From Plantactinospora mayteni (lineage in GTDB: Bacteria; Actinomycetota; Actinomycetes; Mycobacteriales; Micromonosporaceae), in the NCBI RefSeq assembly GCF_016862935.1, contig NZ_BONX01000028.1:1-64000 (forward strand): a stretch of DNA of 64,000 nucleotides, in the 5' to 3' direction. Shown here piece by piece: positions 25,437 through 33,773 of this stretch. How positions within the stretch are numbered: the stretch's first letter is position 1; each line of letters begins with the position of its first letter. The notes beneath the pieces are model-generated. The model worked only from the letters and a program-made list of their open reading frames with translations, was not told where the DNA came from and searched no databases. The translations under genes and the position numbers were made by a program.

Positions 25437-26453
25437 TCAGCACTTCGGCGGCTGGCCTCCGGCGCGGATCGTCTCCAGCGCGCTCAGCGCCTCGTCGAGA
25501 GTCCCGACCCGGGCCATCGGCAGCCCCGACTGCGCGTTGCGGACGGCCTCCTCGCAGTTGTCGGCCGGTACGAGGAAATATTTCGCGCCCGCGTGCTTCG
25601 CGCCGACCAGCTTCTGCGGGATACCGCCGATCGGGCCGACCTCACCGAGGTCGTTGATGGTGCCGGTACCAGCGATGATCCTTCCGCCGGTCAGGTCCTC
25701 GCTCCGGAGCTTGTCGACGATGCCGAGCGCGAACATCAGCCCGGCACTCGGCCCGCCGATGTCACCGAGGTCGATCTTCAACTCGAACGGGTGCGGCTGC
25801 TGCTGCTCGATCTCCACACCGATCCGCGGCGGGTTGTTGTCGGCGGCGGCGCTGACGATGGTCGCGGTGGCCGGCTTGCCGTCCCGGGTGTAGCCGATCT
25901 TCAGCGAGGAGCCGGCCGGACGGGCCCGGATCAGGTCGGTCAGAGTGCTCGCCACCACCACCGGCTTGTCGTCGACCGAGGTGATAACGTCGCCGACCTT
26001 GAGAATCCCCTCCGACGGGGCCCCCGGGGTGACGGTCTTGACCACGACCTGCACCGGATAGCCGAGTTCGCGCAGCGCCGCGGTCTCGGCGCTGGTCTGC
26101 GAGGCGGCGAAGTCCTCCGCGTTGCGCTCCTCCACCTGCTCCTGGGTCTGACCCGGCGGGTAGATCAACTCGTACGGCACCACGGCCTCGTCGGAGGAGA
26201 GCCAACCGGCGATCGCGGAGAGCAGCTTGACGTCGGGCTGCACGCCGACCGTGGTCAGCCGGAGCTGTCCGCCCGAGGTCGAGGTCTCCCGGCCGGACAC
26301 CTGGATCACCTCTTTGTCGTTCTGCCGGCCCAGCGTGTCCACCGTCGGCCCCGGACCGAGCACGACGTACGGGATCGGGGCGGCGAGGACGCCGATGCTG
26401 AGCAGGGCGGTGATCACCGCGCCGAGCAGAACCGTGACACCGCGACGTCTCAT
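25437..26453 (-). CDS. PDZ-domain Lon-like (S16) membrane protease, YlbL family
   Basis: A 338-residue protein. An N-terminal membrane anchor (VTVLLGAVITALLSIGVLAA, about 7-26) is followed by a YlbL-type domain and a PDZ domain (about 126-200; VTPGAPSEGILKVGDVITSV). The C-terminal Lon protease domain carries catalytic Ser 236 (GGPSAGLMFAL) and Lys 281 (GGIPQKLVGAKHAG). It should cleave proteins on the outer face of the membrane without ATP. The matching mycobacterial gene is remembered as Rv3194c beside the UPF0182 gene, the same order as here. It is divergent from the DUF2342 gene. Confidence 0.92.
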   Translation of the reverse strand: MRRRGVTVLLGAVITALLSIGVLAAPIPYVVLGPGPTVDTLGRQNDKEVIQVSGRETSTSGGQLRLTTVGVQPDVKLLSAIAGWLSSDEAVVPYELIYPPGQTQEQVEERNAEDFAASQTSAETAALRELGYPVQVVVKTVTPGAPSEGILKVGDVITSVDDKPVVVASTLTDLIRARPAGSSLKIGYTRDGKPATATIVSAAADNNPPRIGVEIEQQQPHPFELKIDLGDIGGPSAGLMFALGIVDKLRSEDLTGGRIIAGTGTINDLGEVGPIGGIPQKLVGAKHAGAKYFLVPADNCEEAVRNAQSGLPMARVGTLDEALSALETIRAGGQPPKC

Positions 26454-26566
26454 GTCCGGAAGCGTACCCAGAGGGCACCTCCGGCCCGGTCGGCGAACCC
26501 CGAGGTTCGCCCACGGCGTGACACCTGGGCGGGCGGCACACCCTCCGGCGCGCGTACCGTGGACGG

Positions 26567-27841
26567 GTGCCTGATATTCCGTTCGGCTTCGCCCTGCCGG
26601 GTGGCCAGCCGCCCGACCCCAACGACCCGCAGCAGATGCAGCAGTTCATGGCCCAGCTGCAACAGCTGCTCGCCGCGCCGGGCAGCGGCCCGGTCAACTG
26701 GGATCTGGCCCGCCAGGTCGCGGCGAGCCAGCTCTCCTCGGCCGGCGATCCGGCCGTGACGCCGTACGAGCGCAACGCCGTCGAGGAGGCGCTCCGGCTG
26801 GCCGACCTCTGGCTCGACCCGACCTCGGCACACCCCTCCGGGATCCGCAGCTCGGTCGCGTGGAACCGGAACGAGTGGATCTTCAAGACGCTGGACGTCT
26901 GGAAGAAGCTCTGCGACCCGGTGGCCGGCCGGATGGTGGCCGCGATGGGCGACCTGGTGCCGCCGGAGGCCCGGTCGCAGCTCGGCCCGATGCAGTCCAT
27001 GCTGACCACGCTGGGCGGGGCGCTCTTCGGCGGGCAGCTCGGCCAGGCGCTCGGCTCGCTCGCCGCCGAGGTGCTCTCGGCCGGCGACATCGGCCTGCCG
27101 CTCGGCCCGGCCGGCACGGCCGCGCTGCTGCCGGCCAACATCCGGGCGTACGGCGAGGGCCTCGAACTCCCCGAGGACGAGGTACGCCTCTACGTCGCCC
27201 TGCGCGAGGCCGCCCACCAGCGACTCTTCCAGCACGTACCGTGGCTGCGCGGCCACGTCCTCACCACCGTCGAGATGTACGCCACCGGCATCACGGTGAA
27301 CCGGGAGGCGATCGAGGAGGCGATGGGCCGACTCGACCCGATGAACCCGGAGTCGATGCAGGCGCTCTCCGTGGAGGGCATCTTCACCCCGGAGGACACT
27401 CCGGCGCAGAAGGCGTCGCTGGCCCGGCTGGAGACCACGCTGGCCCTGGTCGAGGGCTGGGTGTGCCACGTCGTCGACACCGCCGCCGCCGACCGGCTGC
27501 CGAACGTGAACCGGCTCGCCGAGGCGTTCCGCCGGCGCCGGGCCGCTGGTGGTCCGGCCGAGCAGACCTTCGCCGCGCTGGTCGGGCTGGAGCTGCGACC
27601 TCGCCGGCTGCGCGAGGCCGCCGCGCTCTGGGCGGCGCTCACCGAGCACCGGGGCATCGCCGGCCGGGACGCGCTGTGGGGGCACCCGGACCTGCTCCCC
27701 GCCGCGGAGGACTTCGCCGACCCGGACGCCTTCGCCCGGTCCCAACTCGACCTAGGCGACCTGGACGACTTCGACTTCGGCAACCCCGAGTCCGAGGGCG
27801 ACTCCGGCGAGCAGGGCCCGGAGCGGCGCGACCCGAAGTGA
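26567..27841 (+). CDS. Zincin-like metalloprotease-family protein (DUF2342)
   Basis: A 424-residue protein of the DUF2342 family, often labelled zinc-dependent metalloprotease or F420-biosynthesis-associated. It starts MPDIPFGFALPGGQPPDP and has a Gln-rich early helix. The signature EAAHQRLFQHVPWL (about 214-227) provides His 217 and His 223. The C-terminus is acidic (DLGDLDDFDFGNPE). Proteolysis has not been clearly shown for the family as far as I know. GTG 26567 gives the canonical N-terminus. The stop codon lies in a tandem-repeat region. Confidence 0.85.
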   Translation: MPDIPFGFALPGGQPPDPNDPQQMQQFMAQLQQLLAAPGSGPVNWDLARQVAASQLSSAGDPAVTPYERNAVEEALRLADLWLDPTSAHPSGIRSSVAWNRNEWIFKTLDVWKKLCDPVAGRMVAAMGDLVPPEARSQLGPMQSMLTTLGGALFGGQLGQALGSLAAEVLSAGDIGLPLGPAGTAALLPANIRAYGEGLELPEDEVRLYVALREAAHQRLFQHVPWLRGHVLTTVEMYATGITVNREAIEEAMGRLDPMNPESMQALSVEGIFTPEDTPAQKASLARLETTLALVEGWVCHVVDTAAADRLPNVNRLAEAFRRRRAAGGPAEQTFAALVGLELRPRRLREAAALWAALTEHRGIAGRDALWGHPDLLPAAEDFADPDAFARSQLDLGDLDDFDFGNPESEGDSGEQGPERRDPK

Positions 27842-27943
27842 CCGACGCCCCGGCACACAGAGTCAGTGACGCCTGCCGGGCGTGCGGAGTCAGCGACCGG
27901 CGGGCGTGGGGTCGGTGACCGACGCCTGCCGGGCGTGCGGTCA
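27838..27943 (+). repeat. Degenerate tandem repeats over the DUF2342 stop codon
   Basis: GTGACCGACGCC occurs at 27838-27849 (containing the stop) and at 27915-27926. GACGCCTGCCGGGCGTGCGG occurs exactly at 27868-27887 and 27921-27940. Unit length is about 26 bp. The array runs up to the stop codon of the convergent gene. Confidence 0.8.
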
Positions 27944-28537
27944 GCCGCCGAGCAGTACCCGGGTGGTGTCCCAGCCCTCGACCGCCGGGTCGAGGGTCGC
28001 GAGGTCGGCCGGGGTGCGCAGCCGTCGCCAGCCCGGGGCCACCGCCACCTCGGCCGTTCGCGGCGCGGCGGCGCGTACCAGCTCGACGTCGGAGGTGTCC
28101 AGGTCGAGTTCCGGCAGCCAGTCCGGCGCGGGTAGCCGGGCCGCCAGGCCGAGCAGCCCGGGACCGGGCGTCGCGGGGGCGACCGCGACGGCCCGGCTGG
28201 TCAGCGGGCGGAGCAGTTTGCCGAGGATCAGGCCGGGCACGTCGGGCGCGTCGGCGGCGAGCACGGCGGCCTGGTCGTAGCCGTCCCGGGTCGCGGCGTC
28301 CAGCGCGGTGCCGACCCGGTTGGTCGGCAGGTCGTACACCGGCATGCCGGGCCAGGCGACCGCCTCGGCCAGCGGGCGGTCGGGCGCGGTGGCGGCGATC
28401 GCCGGTTCCACCTCGGCGAGGGTGGCGACCAGGTCGACCACGTCCTCGGCGAGCGCGGACCGCCAGCGGGCCGGGTCGGTGCCGGGCGGTGCCCAGGCGA
28501 CGGGTCCGAGCATCACCACGATCACACGGCGGGTCAC
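27941..28537 (-). CDS. DUF2064-like nucleotide-sugar-transferase-fold protein
   Basis: A 198-residue protein. The strand MTRRVIVVMLGPVAWAPPG, the central YDQAAVLAADAPDVPGLILGKLLRPL region and the overall length resemble DUF2064 / TIGR04282-type GT-A-fold proteins, in which AADAPDVP takes the place of the D-x-D metal site. Substrate and role are unknown. It converges on the DUF2342 gene and is followed upstream by the YgjP-like gene. Confidence 0.55.
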   Translation of the reverse strand: MTRRVIVVMLGPVAWAPPGTDPARWRSALAEDVVDLVATLAEVEPAIAATAPDRPLAEAVAWPGMPVYDLPTNRVGTALDAATRDGYDQAAVLAADAPDVPGLILGKLLRPLTSRAVAVAPATPGPGLLGLAARLPAPDWLPELDLDTSDVELVRAAAPRTAEVAVAPGWRRLRTPADLATLDPAVEGWDTTRVLLGG

Positions 28538-28633
28538 CCGCCGACCTTACCGACCCCGAGTGCTCCGCACCGCGCGCGGCTACACCGCCACGCACCGCCC
28601 GCCCCGGCTCGGGCTGAGCGCACCGGTACGGGC

Positions 28634-29164
28634 TCAGTCCGGCAGGACGATCCCGGCGGTCGCCGCGACGCCCTCCAGGTAGCCCCGGGCCCGTTCGGTC
28701 TTCGGGTAGCGCCCGACCAGCTCCCAGAACCGCGCGTTGTGACTGGGCACGACGAGGTGGGCCAACTCGTGCAGCAGCACGTAGTCGATCACCCAGTCCG
28801 GCATCTCCTGGATCCGGTGCGAGATCCGGATCGTCCGGTCGGCCGGGGTGCAGGAGCCCCAGCGGCCGTTCTGGTTGGTCACCCACCGCACGCTGGCCGG
28901 TACCGCCACCCGGCCGTGCTCGCTCAGGTAGCGGTCGATCAGCCGACGGGACCGGAGCAGCAGTTCCTCGTCGGAACGTCCGAGCCGCTCCTCCCGGGCC
29001 GCGAGCCGGGCGAGCATCCGATCCACCCACTCGGTCTCCTCGGCCCGGGAGAACTGGTCGGGGATCAGGACCACGACGCGCTCGCCGTCCCGGTAGGCGG
29101 ACACCGTCCGGCGCCGACGCTGACTGCGCCGTACCTCGACGACCGGCTTACGCAACCCCGCCAT
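28634..29164 (-). CDS. YgjP/DUF45-type metallopeptidase
   Basis: A 176-residue protein with the zinc-binding motif LLHELAHLVVPSHNARFWELV: HExxH plus a third His, as in DUF45/YgjP (M48-like, WLM/SprT-related) proteins. The preceding NQNGRWGSCTPADRTIRISHR block is also family-typical. It is a soluble, probably cytoplasmic peptidase with no known substrate. It is same-strand with the DUF2064-like gene about 100 bases away. Confidence 0.88.
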   Translation of the reverse strand: MAGLRKPVVEVRRSQRRRRTVSAYRDGERVVVLIPDQFSRAEETEWVDRMLARLAAREERLGRSDEELLLRSRRLIDRYLSEHGRVAVPASVRWVTNQNGRWGSCTPADRTIRISHRIQEMPDWVIDYVLLHELAHLVVPSHNARFWELVGRYPKTERARGYLEGVAATAGIVLPD

Positions 29165-29680
29165 TAGCGGCCCGCGCAGCCCCGGGTTTCGTTCACGATG
29201 GAAAACTAATGCGTACTGACCAGGTCACCGCAAGAGTCAACCCATAGATAGCCGCCGGAAAAATACCAGTTAGCGGTGACCCGTCCGGAAAAAATTCATT
29301 GCGGTGATCGTCTGCGTACCCATGATCAACCGGGATCGCGGCTCGGCGGGGGCGGATGGCCGAACGCCGGAGGCAACGTTAAACGATCATCCGTCGAGCC
29401 CGCCAGGCACCCCCCGATCAGCGATCTGACGCGGTTCATCCGGCGTGTCCCTGCGAAACTGACTTATCCGACCTATTCCGGCATGCACACTCTGGGCGTC
29501 GGCTTCCTCACAGTGTCGACAGATCGCTGACATGGAACTGCCCAGACCTGGGTAGGGTCCGCGGACCGGCGGTCACATTGGTGACCGCGGAGAAACCCCA
29601 GCGCTGGCGCCTACGTGGCCGCCCGCCGCCGGGCGCACGTCAGGCTCGCGAGAGCCGGCGGATGAGACGAGGAGGGCACC
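29165..29680. promoter_or_regulatory. 516-bp AT-richer intergenic region upstream of the DUF5679 gene
   Basis: No convincing gene is present. The first part is unusually AT-rich. It holds a 9-base inverted repeat, GGTCACCGC (29223-29231) with GCGGTGACC (29273-29281), and two copies of CCGGAAAAA near 29255 and 29285. It separates divergent genes and probably carries both promoters. TGGGTAGGGT near 29550 is a possible -10 region for the plus-strand gene. Confidence 0.4.
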
Positions 29681-29848
29681 GTGGCCGAGAAGGCCCAGAC
29701 CTACAACGGTTACTGCGTGAAGTGCAAGGAAAAGCGTGACTTCGAGGGCAACGTCGAGGTTTCCAAGACGGGCATGAACATGGCCAAGGGCAAGTGCCCG
29801 GTCTGCGGCACGACCGTCAACCGGATCCTCGGCAAGGCCAAGGTCTGA
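29681..29848 (+). CDS. DUF5679 zinc-ribbon small protein
   Basis: A 55-residue protein (VAEKAQTYNGYCVKCKEKRD ...) with a CVKC knuckle near residue 12 and a second CPVC knuckle near residue 40. It ends GTTVNRILGKAKV. The pair of CxxC motifs forms a zinc ribbon as in DUF5679, small proteins common in actinobacteria with no known job, possibly RNA- or ribosome-associated. GTG 29681 follows GGAGGG. A perfect hairpin terminator closes the single-gene unit. Confidence 0.85.
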   Translation: MAEKAQTYNGYCVKCKEKRDFEGNVEVSKTGMNMAKGKCPVCGTTVNRILGKAKV

Positions 29849-29870
29849 TCATCGAGAAGTACGCGCGACT

Positions 29871-29905
29871 GCGGGAAGGGGTGGCCGAGCGCCACCCCTT
29901 CCCGC
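29871..29905 (+). terminator. Intrinsic terminator of the DUF5679 gene
   Basis: A perfect 15-base stem (GCGGGAAGGGGTGGC at 29871-29885 with its complement at 29891-29905) and a 5-base loop are followed by TTT. Confidence 0.9.
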
Positions 29906-29969
29906 TTTGACTGTCGCGCTGCGGACACCCGCTGTGATGTCCGCGCGGCGACAGTAGTTACCCATCGGT

Positions 29970-30031
29970 TGTGGATAACACCCCAGATCCTGTGGATAGG
30001 GCAGTGCACAGCGTCCACCCGCTGTGGACAA
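29970..30031. promoter_or_regulatory. Cluster of three DnaA-box-like 9-mers
   Basis: TGTGGATAA (29970-29978), TGTGGATAG (29991-29999) and TGTGGACAA (30023-30031) lie in one orientation. The first is the exact complement of TTATCCACA and the third of the actinobacterial TTGTCCACA box; the middle one differs by one base. They precede the cyclodehydratase-like gene by 43 bases. No dnaA, dnaN or other origin gene is in the window, so this is more likely a DnaA-regulated or titration site than oriC. Confidence 0.5.
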
Positions 30032-30073
30032 CCGCCGCCGGCCCGCACCCGGGCGGTGACAGCGTGTCGCCCC

Positions 30074-31195
30074 ATGACCAGAAGCGTGCTGCCCCGCCCC
30101 ACCCTGCTGCCCGGCCTCGCCCGACTCTGGCGTGACCGGCACACCCTGCAACTCGGCCTCGACCCCCGTCGCGCGGTCCTGCTCGAGGTCGCCAACCCGG
30201 CCGCCGCCCGACTGCTCGACCTGCTCGACGGCAGCCGCAGCGAGCGGGCCGTACTGGACCACGCCGCCACGATCAACGTCTCCCGCGACGACGCCCGTAC
30301 CCTGATCGACACCCTGCGCGCCGCCGGCCTGGTGGTCGCCGCGCACACCCTGCTCCCCACCGACCTGCCCGAGCCGGCCCGGCAGCGGCTCTCCGCCGAG
30401 GCGGCGGCGCTCGCCCTGCACGGGCGGGACTCACCCGGCACCCCGGCCCAACTGCTCCGGCGCCGGGCCGCGGCCCGGATCGTGGTGACCGGTCAGGGCC
30501 GGCTGGCCGCCCCGGTGGCGGTGACGCTGGCCCAGGCCGGCGTCGGACAGGTACATCCGGACCTGCGGGGCCAGGTCGGGCCGACGGACACCACCGGGGG
30601 CGGGCTGCTGGCCACCGACGTACGCCGGCCGAGCGCCGCCGCCGTCGTGGACGCGATCGCCCGGTCCGCACCCGGCACCGCCACCCGGCCGGTCCGGCGC
30701 GGCCGTGCCGACCTGGTGGTCCAGGTCGGGGCGGACCGCCCCGCCGGACTGCTCGCCGCCGGCTACGCCCAGCACCGGCAGGCGCACCTGCTGCTGACCA
30801 TCCGCGACGGTGTCCCGGTCGTCGGCCCACTGGTCCGGGCCGCCGGATCGCCCTGCCTCAACTGCGTCGACCTGCACCGCCAGGACCGCGACCCCGGCTG
30901 GCCGGGCCTCGCCGCCCAGTTGGCCGGCGGTGACGGCCGGGAACCCTGCCTGACCTCGACCCTGGTCACGGCGGTCGGCTACGCGGTCGGCGAGATCCTC
31001 ACCTTCCTCGACGGCGGTACCCCGGAGACGGTGGGCGGGGCGGTCGAGGTGACCGGCGCCGGTCGGCTGCGCCGGCGTACCTGGCCGCCGCACCCGGCAT
31101 GTGGCTGCACCGCACGACGGCGCGGTACGCCGCCCCGCCGCGCGCCGCATGCTCCGGAAACCCCACCCCGATCCCCGGACCCGGATCCCGTCTGA
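30074..31195 (+). CDS. Orphan ThiF/E1-like 'TOMM cyclodehydratase' family protein
   Basis: A 373-residue protein. The N-terminal part resembles a peptide-recognition winged helix (LQLGLDPRRAVLLEVANP, LLDLLDGSRSERAVL). The middle part resembles an E1/ThiF Rossmann region (RIVVTGQGRLAAPVAVTLAQAGVGQV). Two cysteine pairs, SPCLNCVDLHRQDRD and HPACGCTA, look like the zinc site of cyclodehydratase C-proteins. Proteins of this type help make thiazole/oxazole peptides, but no YcaO partner, precursor or dehydrogenase gene is nearby. The gene sits in a conserved block, suggesting a housekeeping role. ATG 30074 was chosen; the upstream in-frame extension is not supported. Confidence 0.65.
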   Translation: MTRSVLPRPTLLPGLARLWRDRHTLQLGLDPRRAVLLEVANPAAARLLDLLDGSRSERAVLDHAATINVSRDDARTLIDTLRAAGLVVAAHTLLPTDLPEPARQRLSAEAAALALHGRDSPGTPAQLLRRRAAARIVVTGQGRLAAPVAVTLAQAGVGQVHPDLRGQVGPTDTTGGGLLATDVRRPSAAAVVDAIARSAPGTATRPVRRGRADLVVQVGADRPAGLLAAGYAQHRQAHLLLTIRDGVPVVGPLVRAAGSPCLNCVDLHRQDRDPGWPGLAAQLAGGDGREPCLTSTLVTAVGYAVGEILTFLDGGTPETVGGAVEVTGAGRLRRRTWPPHPACGCTARRRGTPPRRAPHAPETPPRSPDPDPV

Positions 31196-31495
31196 ACCCT
31201 CGACAGCCGGCGACGACGGGTGCCGGTTCGGGCGCGGCCGGCCGAGTTCATCAAGGCCGACGTCACCAGGATGGCGACTTCGGGGTCCGGCGGAACCGCC
31301 CCCGCCGGTCGGAAGCGGACCGCGTCGTACGAACCGGACCAGCGCGACGGCCAGACCCAGTCGGGTACGCCGGGACACGGTGGGGCGGATTCCGCCGCCC
31401 GGATCGGGCCGTTGCCGGTCGACGGTGACCAGGACGTGGCCCGAGCCACCCGCCGACGGCGGACCGGATCTCGTCGAGTCGGTAACAATGATCTG
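31196..31495 (+). promoter_or_regulatory. 300-bp spacer with a candidate leaderless promoter for the ABC1 kinase gene
   Basis: No gene is seen. AACAAT at 31484-31489 ends 6 bases before the GTG at 31496, and no ribosome binding site is visible. This is the arrangement expected when transcription starts at the start codon. No clear -35 element was found. Confidence 0.4.
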
Positions 31496-32884
31496 GTGAC
31501 CGACATCCCGCGCCGGGCCGTCTCCCGGACCGCCAAGCTCGCCGCTCTGCCACTCGGCTTCGCTGGCCGGACCGTCCTCGGCGTGGGCAAGCGGGTCACC
31601 GGACTCGCCTCCGAGGTGATCTCCAACGAAATCCAGCAGCGCACCGCCGAGCAACTCTTCAGCGTGCTGGGCCAGCTCAAGGGCGGGGCGATGAAGTTCG
31701 GGCAGGCCCTGTCCGTGTTCGAGGCGGCCCTGCCCGAGGAGGTCGCGGCGCCGTACCGGCAGGCGTTGACCAAGCTCCAGGAGGCGGCTCCACCGCTCCC
31801 GGCGGCCAGCGTGCACAAGGTGCTCGCCGAGCAACTCGGGCCGGACTGGCGGTCGTTGTTCGTGGAGTTCGACGACAAGCCGGCCGCCGCCGCGAGCATC
31901 GGCCAGGTGCACCGGGCGATCTGGAAGGTCGAGGGCACCACCCCGACCGGCCGGCGACGCGGCACGAAGGCGGCGACCAAGGCGGTTGCGACGGTTCCGG
32001 CCGGTCGCCCGGTGGCGGTCAAGGTGCAGTACCCGGGTGCCGGACCGGCGCTCCTCTCCGACCTGAAGCAGCTCTCCCGGCTCGGTGCGATGTTCCGGGC
32101 GATCCAGCCCGGCCTGGACATCAAACCGCTGCTCAGCGAGTTGCGTGCCCGGATCAGCGAGGAGCTGGACTACGAACTCGAAGCGGAATCGCAGCGGATC
32201 TTCGCCGCCGCGTACGCCGACGATCCGGAGATCTTCGTACCCGGCGTGGTCGCGGCGGCGCCCCGGGTACTCGTCACCGACTGGGTCGAGGGCACTCCGC
32301 TGTCGGCGATCATCGACTCGGGGTCCGCGAGCGACCGGGACCAGGCCGGCCGGCTGATGGCCACCCTGCACTTCTCGGCGCCGATGCGCGCCGGACTGCT
32401 GCACGCCGACCCGCACCCCGGCAACTTCCGGCTGCTGCCGGACGGGCGACTCGGCGTGATCGACTTCGGCGCGGTGGCGCGGCTGCCCGGCGGGCACCCG
32501 GAGCCGATCGGCCGGCTGGTCCGGCTGGCCCTGGCCGGGGACGCCGACGCGGTGGTGGCCGGGCTGCGCGAGGAGGGCTTCATCCGGCTCGACTCCCCGA
32601 TCGACGCCCAGGCGGTACTCGACTTCCTGATGCCGATCCTGCAACCGCTCTCGGTCGAGGAGTTCCGGTTCAGCCGAGCGTGGCTGCGGGTCGAGGCGGC
32701 CCGGCTCGCCAACCCGCGCTCGCCGGCGTACCAGCTCTCGCGGCAGCTCAACCTGCCGCCGTCGTACCTGCTGATCCACCGGGTGACCCTCGGTTCGATC
32801 GGGGTGCTCTGCCAGTTGGAGGCGAAGGCGCCCTACCGGGGCATCGTGGAGCGCTGGCTGCCCGGGTTCGCCCCGGTGGCCTGA
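31496..32884 (+). CDS. ABC1/AarF-type atypical kinase
   Basis: A 462-residue ABC1 (UbiB/AarF) family protein. It has the signature KGGAMKFGQALSV, an Ala-rich nucleotide loop (AAAASIGQVHRA), the catalytic AGLLHADPHPGNFRLL and the metal-binding GVIDFGAVARL. Family members are ATP-binding proteins linked to quinone or lipid metabolism. The mycobacterial counterpart beside whiB7 (remembered as Rv3197) has been linked to drug tolerance. The gene converges on the whiB7 cluster and ends in a shared hairpin. Confidence 0.92.
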   Translation: MTDIPRRAVSRTAKLAALPLGFAGRTVLGVGKRVTGLASEVISNEIQQRTAEQLFSVLGQLKGGAMKFGQALSVFEAALPEEVAAPYRQALTKLQEAAPPLPAASVHKVLAEQLGPDWRSLFVEFDDKPAAAASIGQVHRAIWKVEGTTPTGRRRGTKAATKAVATVPAGRPVAVKVQYPGAGPALLSDLKQLSRLGAMFRAIQPGLDIKPLLSELRARISEELDYELEAESQRIFAAAYADDPEIFVPGVVAAAPRVLVTDWVEGTPLSAIIDSGSASDRDQAGRLMATLHFSAPMRAGLLHADPHPGNFRLLPDGRLGVIDFGAVARLPGGHPEPIGRLVRLALAGDADAVVAGLREEGFIRLDSPIDAQAVLDFLMPILQPLSVEEFRFSRAWLRVEAARLANPRSPAYQLSRQLNLPPSYLLIHRVTLGSIGVLCQLEAKAPYRGIVERWLPGFAPVA

Positions 32885-32912
32885 CTCTTCCCGCCAGCCG
32901 CACAACGACGTC

Positions 32913-32955
32913 GGGCCGGTCGCGGCGGAGGGTGTACCCCCGTTGCGACCGGCCC
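32913..32955. terminator. Convergent terminator between the ABC1 kinase and whiB7-side genes
   Basis: GGGCCGGTCGC (32913-32923) pairs perfectly with GCGACCGGCCC (32945-32955). TGTTTC follows on the plus strand. Confidence 0.75.
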
Positions 32956-33007
32956 GGCTGTTTCGGATCTCAGATTCGGTTACCTACCGACGGCCTTGGC
33001 CGACGGC

Positions 33008-33157
33008 TCACAGGCTGCCCAGCTCGCGGGCGGCCCGGCGACGGGCCTCCAGCGCGATGGTGCGGGCGGATCGGGTTGCCTCAGTGCTCGTGGTGCTGCG
33101 ACCGGCCTGAGGCAGGCGCATTCGAGCCCGTGACAACGCTTCGTGGATGAGATGCAT
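33008..33157 (-). CDS. 49-residue conserved-looking small protein
   Basis: The frame reads MHLIHEALSRARMRLPQAGR and on to ARRRAARELGSL. It is basic, helical and rich in Ala/Arg. ATG 33157 follows GGAG at 8 bases; a longer version from ATG 33265 lacks a binding site. It lies about 110 bases downstream of whiB7 on the same strand and may share its transcript. I do not know a function, though similar short MHLIHEAL-type proteins occur widely in actinobacteria as I remember. Confidence 0.6.
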   Translation of the reverse strand: MHLIHEALSRARMRLPQAGRSTTSTEATRSARTIALEARRRAARELGSL

Positions 33158-33266
33158 CTTGGTGGCTCCGTCTCGGATGGGCGTGGCAGTGTGGGTTCTC
33201 GACACCGCGGCCATCGCGGTGTTCGGCGCCGATACCAGACCGGCGTTCGTACGGATCGGGTTCATG

Positions 33267-33632
33267 TCAGGCCGCCAACCGGACCGCGCTGCGCGACTCG
33301 GCAAGGCCACTGGCCGCCAGCCGCGCCTGGGCCTCGACCCGCAGCGCCGCGTCCCGGGCGACGTCCTCCTTGCGCGGGCGACCACGGGGCCGCTTGCGCG
33401 GAACGACCGCGCCACGCTCGAAGATCTCGCCGCCCCAGACACCCCACGGCTCCTCCCGCTCCACCGCACCGGCGAGGCACTCGACGCGCAGCGGGCAGTC
33501 CCCGCAGAGCGACTTGGCCAGCTCCAGCTCGGCAGGCGAGTCGGCGAACCACAGGTCGGGGTCGAACTTCCGGCAGGGCAGGTTCGCCTCCAGCTCGACG
33601 TTCGCGTCGAGGGGGGCCAACGCCAGACTCAT
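33267..33632 (-). CDS. whiB7: WhiB7 transcriptional regulator
   Basis: A 121-residue WhiB-like protein. Four cysteines (20, 43, 46, 52; CGDC core) bind a 4Fe-4S cluster. The turn motif EPWGVWGGEIFERG contacts the principal sigma factor, and the C-terminal AT-hook RKRPRGRPRK is the hallmark of WhiB7. In related bacteria WhiB7 partners SigA to activate antibiotic-resistance, efflux and redox genes at promoters with AT-rich sequence upstream of -35. The order uvrD2-whiB7-ABC1 kinase matches mycobacteria. The ATG at 33632 has AGAGGTG upstream. A structured leader with its own ORF precedes it. Confidence 0.95.
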   Translation of the reverse strand: MSLALAPLDANVELEANLPCRKFDPDLWFADSPAELELAKSLCGDCPLRVECLAGAVEREEPWGVWGGEIFERGAVVPRKRPRGRPRKEDVARDAALRVEAQARLAASGLAESRSAVRLAA

Positions 33633-33709
33633 CGCCCGGTCACCTCTCTCTCGTTTCGATCTCGTAGATCGCTGTTCCGACTTACGTGCGGCAGTGCGGA
33701 AATGACTAA

Positions 33710-33773
33710 GGCCGCGGATCCCGGTGTACGGGGTCCGCGGCCTCGAGGTGAGCCGGCTGGTCTGTGTTAGACC
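33710..33773 (-). promoter_or_regulatory. whiB7 leader attenuator hairpins
   Basis: Hairpin 1 is GGCCGCGGATCCC (33710-33722) with GGGGTCCGCGGCC (33730-33742), one mismatch. On the minus-strand RNA it is followed by a U-richer UUAGUCAUUU, so it resembles a terminator. Hairpin 2 is GGTCT/AGACC at 33759-33773, and it contains the stop codon of the upstream ORF. The self-complementary CCTCGAGG occurs at 33741-33748 and 33780-33787. Pairing between these copies would compete with hairpin 1 and be controlled by ribosomes on the upstream ORF. Confidence 0.6.

Noticed and set aside
29276-29530. 84-codon ORF in the 29.2-29.7 kb spacer
   Set aside because: No ribosome binding site, no GC-third-position pattern, and it lies in an AT-richer regulatory-looking stretch.
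29970-30031. Replication origin at the DnaA-box cluster
   Set aside because: Only three boxes are seen, and no dnaA, dnaN, gyrase or rpmH genes are nearby; a regulatory or titration site is the more cautious reading.
30431-32905. 824-residue ORF antisense to the cyclodehydratase-like and ABC1 kinase genes
   Set aside because: Same effect of high GC; it spans two real genes and their promoter.
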